From assembly GCA_021809105.1 (NCBI GenBank), contig JAKBAM010000001.1, positions 248,001 to 312,000 of the forward strand: 64,000 nt of DNA, written 5' to 3'. Below the pieces are notes generated by a model. That model worked only from the letters and a program-made list of their open reading frames with translations. It was not told the DNA's origin and did not search any database. Below are positions 25,889-34,492 of this stretch, piece after piece. Within the stretch, counting starts at the first letter, position 1; every line of letters starts with the position of its first letter. The stretch comes from Actinomycetes bacterium. Its GTDB lineage: Bacteria; Actinomycetota; Acidimicrobiia; Acidimicrobiales; Palsa-688. The position numbers and the translations under genes are program-made.

Positions 25889-27964
25889 CTAGCTGCTGGC
25901 CTTCACCAGGTCGTAAGCCGTAATTCCTCCCACTGTCGTGGTGGCGTAGTGGCTCGTGACCCATGCCGTGATCTGGTCGGCGACGGTGGACGATGCGCTC
26001 GAGCCGCCTCCGATCCCGCCCCCACCTGCGCCACCGGGGACGAAGTAGTGGATACGCCCCTGCGACACGTAGGTCTCGAACTGGGCTAGCGAGGGTGCCG
26101 GATCCGTGCCGTTGAAGCCGCCGATCGACATGACAGCGTCACCGGTTGCCAGCTGGTAGGCCGCCGCCTGCTCTGATCCCACCGTTGCTGCGATCCAGGT
26201 GTAGCGGGAGGCACCGGCAGCCAGGGCCACAGCAGTCGCCTTGCTGACGGCGGAGCCCCCGAGGATGCTCCCCAAGCCGCTCCCGCCGAAGGCGTTGGCG
26301 CCGGGGAATCCACCGAACGGCCTGCCGAACCTCCCAGGCCCGAACCCGGGCGCCGGAGGCGCAAAGCCGCCAGCACGGGTGCCCCCGGGGCCCCCGAATC
26401 GGGGCCCGGTCCCCTGAGGAGGACCACCGGAGCCGAAGCCGGAGGCGGCCGGCCCCGCGGAGGGAATGGCGCCGGCGTGGGTCGTCGAGGCCGTCTGGAG
26501 GCTGTACGCGGCTGGCGCAGCCAGGCCGGCGACGACCCCGAGGCCTCCGACAGCGCCGAGCAATGCCGGGGCCCGGCGCAATCCCGGCACCCAAACGGTC
26601 ATCCCCATGACGCAAAGCGCGCCAGTCACCAAGACGGCGGCCCGCAGCTCGGGATGCCACTGCGCGTCCCGACCGAGCAGCGCCCACGCCCACCAGGTGG
26701 TGACCGCTACCGAGACACCTAGGACCGCGCGCGCCTGCCACCTACTGCGCTCGCCCCAGAACAGCGCCACCCCGGCAGCGATCAGCCCACCGATGCCGGG
26801 GCTCAGGGCCACTGTGTAATAGGGATGGATGATCCCCTGACCCAGGCTGAATACCGCCGCAGTGACCAACGTCCAGCCGCCCCAGAGGACCAGGCCACAC
26901 CGAGCTCGATCGGTGCGGGACCGCCGCAGAGTCCACGCCATCCCGGCGACTAGGAAGACACCGCAGGCCGGGAGCAGCCAGGAGGCCTGAGCCCCGAAAT
27001 CGGCGTTGAACATGCGCGTCAACCCGGTGAGCCCCCAGCGACTGGCAGTTCCGGCCGCCCCACCACCCACGCTTCCTGACTCGTTGCCAGTGAGACGGCC
27101 GAAGCCGTTGTAGCCGAAGATCAGGTTCAAGAGGCTGTTGTTCTGCGATCCGCCAATGTAGGGCCGGTCTGCGGCTGGCGTCAGCTGGACTGCGAGCACC
27201 CACCAACCGGCGGATACCAACATGGCTGTACCGCCCGCGGCCAGCTGTGCCAGGCGGACGCGCAACCTCGGGACCCCCGCCAGCAGGTAAGTCCCTCCGA
27301 GGGCGGGCACGACGATGAAGGCCTGAAGCATCTTGGCTATGAACCCGAATCCGACGAAGGCCCCTGCAAGGAGGAGCCACCGGGTCCTGCCACTCTCGAT
27401 CGCCCTCACGGTGGCATAAGCCGCGATGGTGAGGAGCAACACCAAGAGCGCGTCAGGATTGTTGAAGCGGAACATCAGTGTGGCCGCTGGGGTCAGAGCC
27501 ATGGTGGCCCCGCCCAGGAGGGCCGGACCAGCCGACACCCAGCGGCGCAGGGTCGCACAGAGGACAGCGACCGACAACACCCCCTCGATGGCCTGCGGGA
27601 CCAGGATGCTCCAAGCATTGAGTCCGAAGACCCGAGCCGACAGCTCCATCACCCAAAGCGCTGCCGGCGGCTTGTCGACGGTAATGAAGTTAGCGCTATC
27701 GAAAGACCCGAAGAAGAAGGCCTTCCACGACTTGGTGCCCGCTTGCACGGCCCCGGAGTAAAAGGTATTGGCGTACCCGGAGCGGCCGAGGCCCCACAGG
27801 TACAGCACGGCGGCGGCACTCAGCAGCACGAGCAGCGCCGGGCGCGCCCACGCAGGGTCACCCTCCCTAGCGAGGAGCCGCTGCCAGGGCGAGCTACGGC
27901 GCGGGGCGCCATCCAGGTGGGTCCTGGCATCGGTCCGAGGGGGCGGGAAGGCCGTGATTGCCAT
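25889..27964 (-). CDS. Membrane glycosyltransferase of the ArnT/PMT (GT39, YkcB-like) family
   Basis: Polytopic enzyme that transfers a sugar from a polyprenyl-phosphate donor to an envelope acceptor. The first 60 residues lead into TM1; a GT39-type acidic loop follows (TITVDKPP-like 'FITVDKPPAALWVMELSARVFG'), then about ten more hydrophobic segments to residue ~500. Residues ~500-570 are a Gly/Pro/Phe-rich low-complexity stretch, then a ~125-residue extracytoplasmic domain with ASRYTWIAATVGSEQAAAYQLATGDAVMSIGGFNGTDP. ATG at 27964 is preferred over 27973 because a GAGG lies 9 nt upstream. The gene is 41 bp after the histidine kinase, suggesting a response-regulator/kinase/transferase operon. 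Confidence 0.82.
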   Translation of the reverse strand: MAITAFPPPRTDARTHLDGAPRRSSPWQRLLAREGDPAWARPALLVLLSAAAVLYLWGLGRSGYANTFYSGAVQAGTKSWKAFFFGSFDSANFITVDKPPAALWVMELSARVFGLNAWSILVPQAIEGVLSVAVLCATLRRWVSAGPALLGGATMALTPAATLMFRFNNPDALLVLLLTIAAYATVRAIESGRTRWLLLAGAFVGFGFIAKMLQAFIVVPALGGTYLLAGVPRLRVRLAQLAAGGTAMLVSAGWWVLAVQLTPAADRPYIGGSQNNSLLNLIFGYNGFGRLTGNESGSVGGGAAGTASRWGLTGLTRMFNADFGAQASWLLPACGVFLVAGMAWTLRRSRTDRARCGLVLWGGWTLVTAAVFSLGQGIIHPYYTVALSPGIGGLIAAGVALFWGERSRWQARAVLGVSVAVTTWWAWALLGRDAQWHPELRAAVLVTGALCVMGMTVWVPGLRRAPALLGAVGGLGVVAGLAAPAAYSLQTASTTHAGAIPSAGPAASGFGSGGPPQGTGPRFGGPGGTRAGGFAPPAPGFGPGRFGRPFGGFPGANAFGGSGLGSILGGSAVSKATAVALAAGASRYTWIAATVGSEQAAAYQLATGDAVMSIGGFNGTDPAPSLAQFETYVSQGRIHYFVPGGAGGGGIGGGSSASSTVADQITAWVTSHYATTTVGGITAYDLVKASS

Positions 27965-28005
27965 GACCGACATCCTCGGAGACGAAACTCAGAGAGCGCT
28001 TGGAG

Positions 28006-29538
28006 TCAGCGAGCAACCTGCTGGGAGTCGCCGATCACCTGCGCGGTAGCTGGCACCGGGAGCCGGACGGTGAACCTGGCTCCGCCGCCCTCGGCATTGA
28101 CGGCGGACGCGTGCCCACCGTGCTCAGCTGCCACACCGGCCACGATCGCCAGACCCAGCCCCGCACCCCCGCCCGTTCGCGAACGGTCGGCTCGCCAAAA
28201 GCGGTCGAACGCATGCATCAGGCCGTCGGATGACAACCCGGCGCCGTGGTCCCTGACAGTCACCGAAGCGGTACCCCCCTCCAGGCCGACCGTGACCTCT
28301 ACGGGAGTGCCCGCCGCCGTGTGACGGACCGCGTTGGTCAGGAGGTTGGTCACCATCTGGCGCAGATGAGCAGGGTCACCGATCACCTTGACCGGTACGG
28401 GTGCATCGAGTGTCAGGTGGCGGTCGGGCACTGTGACCGCAGTGTCTCCGACTATGTCGGCGGCAACCACCGTCAGGTCCACCGGTTCTCGCCTCGGTGC
28501 CCGGGTCTCGTCCAAGTGGGCCAATAGCAGCAGCTCCTCGACCAGAGCGGCCATCTCCACAGCATGCTGCTCGATGCGACCGATGGCAGTCTCCAGATCG
28601 GCCCCCGTCGCGCCCAGGCGGTAGAGCTCGGCATAGCCGCGGATCGAAGTCAAAGGGGTGCGCAGCTCGTGCGACGCGTCGGAGAGGAATTGGCGCAGCC
28701 GTTCCTCGGAGGCTTCGCGGTCGGCAAAGGCCTGCTCGATGTTGGTCATCATGGTGTTGAAGGCCAAGCCAAGCTGCCCGACCTCTCCTCGGCCATCAGT
28801 GGGCGAGGCGCGCCGGGCGAGATCGCCTCCGGCGATGGCGCGAGCGGTCGAGGTCAGTCTGGTGAGGGGCGCAAGGCCGCGCCCGATCACGACCAGACCG
28901 CCCGCGGACAAGGCCAGCAACACGAGCACCCCGACAACCACTTCCAGCTCGACGAGATGCTGGAGGCTACGGGTCACCTCGTTCAGGGGAACCGCAGTCA
29001 CGACGAAGCCGCCGTTGACCGTCGAGGGGAAGATGACCGGCGGGGGGAAGGTCGACGCCGAGGTGCTCGTCCCGTTAGGTCCGCCGTCTGGGCCGCGACC
29101 GGGAGGCGCTCCGGGCTGGAACAGCGGCTGCACCAAAACGCGGAAGCTGCCCGAGCCGGAGACTGCCGAGACTGTGAGGAACCGGCCGTGCGACCCCGGA
29201 GCCACGCTGAGCAGTGCGGGCAGGGACGGCGCCGAGCACGAAGAAGCCGACGTGTAACACGAGATCCGTTTGGAGGCCCCGTCGGTCGTCGCCCCCGCGG
29301 ACGTCCTCAACTGCACGTAACTGCCTGGGGGGAGGTTGTCGTCAGAACCTGCGTCGGCTGGGGAGTTGCCCGCTTGGGACAGATACCGGAGCAAACCGGG
29401 GGTAGCAGACTGCAGTTGGTCGTCTACGCGCTGGTACTGGGAGCGACTGTAGAGCTGATAGGTGACGACCGCGAATACCCCAAGGCCCAACGCCACGAAC
29501 ACCACCTGGATGGTGAGAAGGCGGCGCCTCAGGTTCAT
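28006..29538 (-). CDS. Two-component sensor histidine kinase
   Basis: 510 residues. TM1 at about 7-29, an extracytoplasmic sensor of ~165 residues with two cysteines close together (ISCYTSASSCSAPS, positions 94 and 101, perhaps a disulfide), and TM2 at 198-220. HAMP domain 220-272, HisKA with FLSDASHELRTPLTSIRGYAELYR (phospho-acceptor His 290), and HATPase with NLLTNAVRHTAAG (N box), VRDHGAGL (G1) and GGGAGLGLAIV (G2). ATG at 29538 overlaps the response-regulator stop codon (ATGA). Architecture resembles MprB/TcrY-type actinobacterial kinases. The signal is unknown; the neighbours suggest envelope state. Confidence 0.93.
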   Translation of the reverse strand: MNLRRRLLTIQVVFVALGLGVFAVVTYQLYSRSQYQRVDDQLQSATPGLLRYLSQAGNSPADAGSDDNLPPGSYVQLRTSAGATTDGASKRISCYTSASSCSAPSLPALLSVAPGSHGRFLTVSAVSGSGSFRVLVQPLFQPGAPPGRGPDGGPNGTSTSASTFPPPVIFPSTVNGGFVVTAVPLNEVTRSLQHLVELEVVVGVLVLLALSAGGLVVIGRGLAPLTRLTSTARAIAGGDLARRASPTDGRGEVGQLGLAFNTMMTNIEQAFADREASEERLRQFLSDASHELRTPLTSIRGYAELYRLGATGADLETAIGRIEQHAVEMAALVEELLLLAHLDETRAPRREPVDLTVVAADIVGDTAVTVPDRHLTLDAPVPVKVIGDPAHLRQMVTNLLTNAVRHTAAGTPVEVTVGLEGGTASVTVRDHGAGLSSDGLMHAFDRFWRADRSRTGGGAGLGLAIVAGVAAEHGGHASAVNAEGGGARFTVRLPVPATAQVIGDSQQVAR

Positions 29539-30242
29539 GGGTCGCCCCGGGGCTCCCGCAGGGAATATCCGACGCCGCGCACCGTGTGGATCAGCGGTGG
29601 ACTGGTGGCGTCGACCTTGTGCCGCAGGTAGCTGACATAGGTCTCGAGCACGCTGGCGTTCCCGGCGAAGTCGTAGTCCCAGACGTGCTCGAGGATCTGC
29701 GCCCGCGTGAGGACCCGGCGGGCGTTGAGCAGCAGGTAGTGGAGCAGTCGGAACTCCGTCGCCGTCAGGTCGATGTGGCGGCTTCCTCGCCACACCTCGC
29801 GGGTATCCTCGTCGAGCACCAGGTCGGCGAACTGGATGCGGTGATCACTGGGGCCGGAGGCCACAGAGCGACGCAGTACCGCTTGGACCCGCGCCACCAA
29901 CTCCTCCACGCTGAACGGTTTTGTCACGTAGTCGTCCCCACCGAGCTCGAGTCCAGCGATCTTGTCCGCGGTGGTGTCGCGTGCCGTGAGGAATATCACC
30001 GGCACCCGGTCTGCACCTCCGTCGGTCTCCCGTATCCGGCGAGCCACCTCGAAGCCGTCCAAATCGGGAAGCATCACGTCGAGCACGATGAGGTCGGGAC
30101 GGCTCTGGCGCACCTCCCCAAGCGCCTCGCGCCCGGTGGCGGCCGTGGTCACCTCGAACTTCGAATAGCGAAGCCCGAGGCTCACCAGTTCGGCGATGTG
30201 TGGCTCGTCGTCGACAACCAGGATTCGTGCCATCGTCAACAT
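29535..30242 (-). CDS. OmpR/PhoB-family response regulator
   Basis: 235 residues starting MLTMARILVVDDEPHIAEL. The receiver domain has the acidic pair in VVDDE, phospho-acceptor Asp 55 in LIVLDVMLPDLDG, the switch Thr in FLTARD and Lys in DDYVTKPF. A C-terminal winged helix follows (LTATEFRLLHYLLLNARRVLTRAQILEHVWDYDF ... SVLETYVSYLRHKVD ... IHTVRGVGYSLR). ATG at 30242 has GAGGG a few bases upstream; ATG at 30233 is possible. It is co-transcribed with the kinase (4-bp overlap) and is likely to regulate the divergent glycosyltransferase/ApbE operon and itself. Confidence 0.94.
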   Translation of the reverse strand: MLTMARILVVDDEPHIAELVSLGLRYSKFEVTTAATGREALGEVRQSRPDLIVLDVMLPDLDGFEVARRIRETDGGADRVPVIFLTARDTTADKIAGLELGGDDYVTKPFSVEELVARVQAVLRRSVASGPSDHRIQFADLVLDEDTREVWRGSRHIDLTATEFRLLHYLLLNARRVLTRAQILEHVWDYDFAGNASVLETYVSYLRHKVDATSPPLIHTVRGVGYSLREPRGDP

Positions 30243-30334
30243 CTTGCCCTCAGTGTGGGAGACGATCCTCCGAAACTGCTGTGAGCCGCCTCGAGCCACC
30301 CGGAGCGGGCGTCGGCAAGTCCCAGGGGATTCCC

Positions 30335-30344
30335 AGACCGGTCT
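30335..30344. promoter_or_regulatory. Palindrome in the divergent regulator/glycosyltransferase intergenic region
   Basis: AGACCGGTCT is a perfect 10-bp palindrome inside the 138-bp region between the response-regulator gene and the divergent glycosyltransferase gene. It could be an operator for the response regulator or another factor. OmpR-family proteins usually bind direct repeats, which I do not see clearly, so the assignment is weak. Confidence 0.25.
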
Positions 30345-30380
30345 CAGAGGTGCCACAGCCGGGGACGCCACATTGTCGAC

Positions 30381-31586
30381 ATGCTCAGCGATCCCATACA
30401 GGACCAGCGCCGGCGCCGGCCCCTCCACCAGGCGAGCGTCGACATAGTCCTGCCGGTCCACAACGAGGAGCAGGGGCTGGCGAGGAGTGTCCGAACCCTC
30501 CGTGCTTACTTGGACAGTGAGCTCCCCTTCGCCGCGACCGTGACCATCGCAGACAACGCCAGCACCGACGCCACCTGGGACGTCGCTTCCAGACTGGCAG
30601 CACAGCTGACCGGCGTGCGCGCACTACACCTGGACCGCAAAGGAAGGGGTAACGCCCTCAAGGCGGTCTGGGGCGAGAGCGACGCCGATGTGGTCGCCTA
30701 CATGGACGTCGATCTGGCCACTGACCTCGATGCCATCCTCCCGTTGGTGGCTCCACTCGTCTCGGGGCATAGCGACGTCGCCATCGGGAGCCGGCTGGCG
30801 CGCGGCGCCCGAGTGCTGAGGGGCCCCCGCCGGGAGGTCATATCACGGATCTACAACCTGATCTTGCGGGCGACCCTGCGCAACCAGTTCACCGATGCCC
30901 AGTGCGGGTTCAAGGCGATGAGGACCGACGCGGCGAGGCTGCTCCTGCCGCTCGTTGACGATGGTGGGTGGTTCTTCGACACCGAGCTCCTGGTGCTCGC
31001 CGAGCACAACGGCATGCGCATCCACGAAGTGGCCGTCGACTGGATCGACGACCCCGATTCGCGCGTGGACATCCTGACGACGGCGATCGATGACCTTCGC
31101 GGGCTGCTACGGGTCAGCCGCCAGCTAGCGGTGGGCGGCGGTCGCACGGCGCAGTACTACGGCACCACCCTCGACGCAACCACCCGTTCAGCACATCTAG
31201 GCGGGCTCTCAACCATCGCCTACCTGGTCATGTACCTAGGGATGCAGGGGGCGCTGGGGGCGCTAGGTGCCAACGCCATCGCCATCGCCGTCTGCGCTCT
31301 GGCCAACCTCGCGGCCCACCACCGCCACACGGGGCGGGAGGCGGTCGAAGGACCACCACGCCGCATCGTCATAGCTGGCGCCGCTGCCTGGGGTGCGGCC
31401 CTGGCACTCACGAGCGCAGCGCTGGGTGTCACGGCACTGCTTTCCACCTCTGTCCTGACCTCGCTGCTCGCCGTGGTATGCGCCAAGGGGCTGATCAGTG
31501 TCGGGCGGTACATCGTCGTGCGGGGCGTCCTCTTCGACCGGTATCTCGACACCCTGTCCGGGTCCGTTTCGGGCTCGAAACCTTGA
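30381..31586 (+). CDS. Bifunctional GT2 glycosyltransferase / GtrA-like membrane protein
   Basis: Residues ~15-245 form a GT-A glycosyltransferase of the dolichyl-phosphate-mannose-synthase type: VDIVLPVHNEEQGLARSV, TIADNASTDATWDVA, LHLDRKGRGNALKAVW, the metal-binding AYMDVDLATDLDA, and QCGFKAMRTDAA. From ~270 on, four hydrophobic segments (STIAYLVMYLGMQGALGALG ... LISVGRYIVVRGVLFD) form a GtrA-like membrane domain used to flip or position polyprenyl-linked sugars. It probably makes the polyprenyl-phosphate sugar used by the GT39 enzyme encoded in the divergent operon. No Shine-Dalgarno site is evident before the ATG, so a leaderless or alternative start is possible. Confidence 0.85.
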   Translation: MLSDPIQDQRRRRPLHQASVDIVLPVHNEEQGLARSVRTLRAYLDSELPFAATVTIADNASTDATWDVASRLAAQLTGVRALHLDRKGRGNALKAVWGESDADVVAYMDVDLATDLDAILPLVAPLVSGHSDVAIGSRLARGARVLRGPRREVISRIYNLILRATLRNQFTDAQCGFKAMRTDAARLLLPLVDDGGWFFDTELLVLAEHNGMRIHEVAVDWIDDPDSRVDILTTAIDDLRGLLRVSRQLAVGGGRTAQYYGTTLDATTRSAHLGGLSTIAYLVMYLGMQGALGALGANAIAIAVCALANLAAHHRHTGREAVEGPPRRIVIAGAAAWGAALALTSAALGVTALLSTSVLTSLLAVVCAKGLISVGRYIVVRGVLFDRYLDTLSGSVSGSKP

Positions 31587-31641
31587 CATTCCCAGTCCCC
31601 GAGCTCTCACCCTCACGTTTATCTTTAACCTAAAGGATTCC

Positions 31642-31911
31642 ATGCCTTTCTCCCGCCCCTACTCCGACCACCATCACCCGGCCAGCCGGGCCCGAGCGGC
31701 GACTGCCCTCGCGAGCGCCGCTGCGTTGATTGGTATCGGCGCCACCATCGCCAGCACGTCCCGCACCTCGAGTAACTCCTCGAGCGCCGTGGCGACCGGA
31801 TCCGCCAAGACAACAACAGCCAACGGCGCAACGACTGGCTCGTCAGCGACGACGGCCACCCCGGCGACGACCACCCCTACGACCGTGGCGAGCACCAGCC
31901 ATGGCAGCTGA
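31642..31911 (+). CDS. Small Ser/Thr-rich membrane-anchored or secreted protein
   Basis: 89 residues from ATG 31642, with AAGGA about 6 nt upstream. After a short basic/His-containing start there is one hydrophobic segment (ATALASAAALIGIGATIAST), then a tail made almost only of Ser, Thr, Ala and Gly (TTTANGATTGSSATTATPATTTPTTVAST), ideal for O-glycosylation. In related clusters this position often holds an FMN-binding-domain protein modified by ApbE. No such domain is present here, so it may be a truncated relative or an unrelated stalk protein. Its end overlaps the apbE start by 11 bp. Confidence 0.65.
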   Translation: MPFSRPYSDHHHPASRARAATALASAAALIGIGATIASTSRTSSNSSSAVATGSAKTTTANGATTGSSATTATPATTTPTTVASTSHGS

Positions 31912-32866
31912 TCCCCGCCCCGGGTCCGAACGTCGCCTCCGGGTGATGGGGTCGGACGCCCACATTGTCCTCGACGGGGATCCGCGCCTGCTCGACGTCG
32001 CGCAGCGGCGCCTCGCCGAGCTCGAGGCCCGATGGTCCCGGTTCCTGCCCACGAGCGAGATCAGCCGCCTGAACGGTAGCGCTGGTGCCTTGACTGTTGT
32101 CTCAGCCGAGACCTACCGCCTCGTCTCGCTGGCTGTCGACGCCTGGAGGGCGACCTCCGGGCGATTCGACCCGACGGTACTGGGCGATGTGATCCGAGCC
32201 GGCTATGACTGCAGCTTCGAGCAATTGAACGCACGACGCGCCCATGCCCCCCTGAGCGGTCTGAGCCGTGGAGCGGGCGGCATCGTCTTGATGCCCTCCG
32301 TGTCCGCGGTGGCACTACCCCCGGGTATCGCCATCGACCCGGGCGGCATCGGCAAGGGGCTGGCAGCCGACCTACTCGCCGAAGAACTGATCGCCGCCGG
32401 GGCCGCTGGCGTGTGCGTCAATGTAGGCGGCGACCTCAGGGTGGGCGGCACTTGGGGCGGCGAGGAAGCTTGGCTCGTAGCGGTCGACCCTGCCGATGAT
32501 GGTCATCCCGTCGCCTACGTCGAGCTCGGCGCCGGAGCAGTTGCTACCACCACCCGCCGGCGCCGGACATGGACCATCGCCGGCTCCGAGTACCACCACG
32601 TCATCGACCCATCGACAGGCGCGCCGAGCGATGCGGGAGTCGCCAGCATCGCAGTCCTAGCCGGCGAGTGCTGGTGGGCCGAGGTCCTGGCCAAAGCTGC
32701 CTTCGTCGCCGGAGCCGTCGATGCCCTGTCGGTCATCGACGAGGCCGGTGCGGCAGGGCTTGTCGTCGACCGAGACGGTCGAGCGCGCCACTCGAGCGGT
32801 CTCGCCCGGTACCTCGCCGGCGGCTGCCTGTTGGCGGCGGGGGATCGGGTCAGGGGCACCCGATGA
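31901..32866 (+). CDS. apbE: FAD:protein FMN transferase (ApbE family)
   Basis: Covalently attaches FMN from FAD to Thr/Ser of target flavoproteins outside the membrane. 321 residues from ATG 31901. Visible ApbE elements are the start 'RRLRVMGSDAHIVLDG', the glycine-rich IAIDPGGIGKGLAADLLAEEL, CVNVGGDLRVGG and the metal-site region HHVIDPSTGAPSDAGVAS. No lipobox is visible, so export is uncertain. It overlaps both neighbours (11 bp with the Ser/Thr-rich protein and ATGA with the ferric-reductase-like gene), showing a tight operon. Its protein target is not evident. Confidence 0.9.
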   Translation: MAADPRPGSERRLRVMGSDAHIVLDGDPRLLDVAQRRLAELEARWSRFLPTSEISRLNGSAGALTVVSAETYRLVSLAVDAWRATSGRFDPTVLGDVIRAGYDCSFEQLNARRAHAPLSGLSRGAGGIVLMPSVSAVALPPGIAIDPGGIGKGLAADLLAEELIAAGAAGVCVNVGGDLRVGGTWGGEEAWLVAVDPADDGHPVAYVELGAGAVATTTRRRRTWTIAGSEYHHVIDPSTGAPSDAGVASIAVLAGECWWAEVLAKAAFVAGAVDALSVIDEAGAAGLVVDRDGRARHSSGLARYLAGGCLLAAGDRVRGTR

Positions 32867-33498
32867 GTGGCCAGTTGCCTTGGTATGTGGCACGCTCCGC
32901 GGGTCTCATATCGTGGGCCCTCCTAACGGCATCGGTGCTGTGGGGGCTCGCGCTGTCGGGGCGCACCATGCGCAAGTGGGCCAAGCCGTCATGGATCTTG
33001 GATCTCCACCGCTTCCTCGGGGGTCTGACGATCGTCTTCGTGCTGGTCCATGTGAGCGCCTTGCTGCTCGACACCTATGTCCACTTCGGATTGGTCCAGC
33101 TGCTCATGCCCTTGGCCACCTCGTGGCATCCCCTCGGAGTAGCGTGGGGGATAACGGGCCTCTACCTCCTGGCAGCGGTCGAGGTCACCTCGCTGCTGCG
33201 CGGCCGCCTCCGGCGTAAGGTCTGGAAGCGCACCCACTACGCCACGCTGCCGCTCTTCGTCGTCGCGACCGCTCACGGCTTCAACACCGGCACGGACCGG
33301 GCCAACATGGCCGTGATCTTCATTGGCGTGGCCGGGGTAGTTGCGGTGGCGTTCCTCGGGTGCAGGCGCCTGGCCCGCAAGACCAGCGTCATGCCGGCAG
33401 CCCGGAAGGCCACGCCCCGGCTGTCCGCGACCGAGGACCGTGAACACCCCCAGAACGGGCGCTCCTACGTCGATGATCTGCTGGTCACCGCCGACTAG
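32863..33498 (+). CDS. Ferric-reductase-like transmembrane protein
   Basis: 211 residues with about five membrane segments in the ferric-reductase-like transmembrane fold (FRE/YedZ type). Candidate haem-ligand histidines lie in LDLHRFLGG, FVLVHVSALLLDTY, KRTHYATLP and VVATAHGFNTGTD. It lacks the FAD/NAD(P)H-binding domains of full ferric reductases, so electrons must come from a partner, possibly an ApbE-flavinylated protein. The C-terminal ~40 residues are polar. It starts by ATGA overlap with apbE, forming an extracytoplasmic electron-transfer pair. Confidence 0.88.
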   Translation: MSGQLPWYVARSAGLISWALLTASVLWGLALSGRTMRKWAKPSWILDLHRFLGGLTIVFVLVHVSALLLDTYVHFGLVQLLMPLATSWHPLGVAWGITGLYLLAAVEVTSLLRGRLRRKVWKRTHYATLPLFVVATAHGFNTGTDRANMAVIFIGVAGVVAVAFLGCRRLARKTSVMPAARKATPRLSATEDREHPQNGRSYVDDLLVTAD

Positions 33499-33580
33499 CG
33501 TTGCTTCCCGTTCGTCGCGGCCATCGCCTGCGGTGGGCTTGCACAGCACGAGCCGAGATAGCAGAGCGCAAGGAGATTCG

Positions 33581-34429
33581 ATGCCGCTGTTCGGAAAGGG
33601 CAACACCGATGCCGGTGCGACCTGGGAGCCCGAAGCTGCCGATGGCCGCCTCGCTCATACCGCCGGCGCCGACCCGGCCGGGGTGTTCACCTCCGACCTG
33701 TCCGTGTCGGAGTACGTGTTGCTGGGCGAAGCTGGCTTCGAGCCCCTCGGCTTCGTGGTCGGGTCTTCGATCTACCACATCGGCATCCAGGTTGCCCGAT
33801 GGGGGCAAAACCAAGAGCTCGGGGTTCTGACCCAGGCCATGTACAGCGCCAGGGAGCTGGCGATGAACCGGATGCGATCCGAAGCCGAGCACCTCGGAGC
33901 GGACGGGATCGTAGGCGTCAACCTGGGTATCCAGGCCTACGTATGGGGCCAAGACGTCCTGGAGTTCATCGCCACCGGGACCGCGGTCAGAGCGACGGCC
34001 GGACAGCCAGGGAGCCACCGGACGCCCGACGGGCACCCATTCACCTCGGATGTCTCAGCCCAGGACTTCTTCCGGCTCCTAGCCGGTGGAGCCGTACCGG
34101 TAGCCTTCGTCCTCGGGACCTGCGTGTACCACATCGCCCACCAGTCGGCTCTCCAAGCGCTGCGACAGGCCGGCCAGAACCAGGAGATGACCATGTTCAC
34201 CCAGGGCATCTACGAGGCCCGGGAGCTGGCACTCACCAGGATGCAGGTCGAGGCAACCGACGCCCGATCGTCTGGGATCGTCGGTGTAGGTGTCAGCGTC
34301 CAAAACCATGTGTGGGGCGAGCACGCAACTGAGTTCCTCGCCACCGGGACCGCCATCCGGCGGCTGAGCGACGAGCAGCGCCAGGCGAAGCCGCCGACGC
34401 CTACCTTCACGCTGGGCCTCGATCTCTAG
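33581..34429 (+). CDS. Tandem YbjQ-family (heavy-metal-binding domain-like) protein
   Basis: 282 residues with two copies of a ~100-residue YbjQ/DUF74 domain. Copy 1 (about 37-140) has SDLSVSEYVLLGEAGFEPLGFVVGSSIYHIG, then ELAMNRMRSEAEHLGADGIVGVNLGIQ and FIATGTAV. Copy 2 (about 150-260) has SDVSAQDFFRLLAGGAVPVAFVLGTCVYHIA, ELALTRMQVEATDARSSGIVGVGVSVQ and FLATGTAI. Family members usually have one copy and form pentamers; metal binding has been suggested but not established. AAGGAG precedes ATG 33581. It follows the ferric-reductase-like gene by 82 bp and converges on the SNF2 gene. Confidence 0.82.
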   Translation: MPLFGKGNTDAGATWEPEAADGRLAHTAGADPAGVFTSDLSVSEYVLLGEAGFEPLGFVVGSSIYHIGIQVARWGQNQELGVLTQAMYSARELAMNRMRSEAEHLGADGIVGVNLGIQAYVWGQDVLEFIATGTAVRATAGQPGSHRTPDGHPFTSDVSAQDFFRLLAGGAVPVAFVLGTCVYHIAHQSALQALRQAGQNQEMTMFTQGIYEARELALTRMQVEATDARSSGIVGVGVSVQNHVWGEHATEFLATGTAIRRLSDEQRQAKPPTPTFTLGLDL

Positions 34430-34492
34430 CTCCCCGCTCGGCGAATCCTGTACGAGAACGCCCGGGAACTGACCCGCAAAGGCTGAACACGA

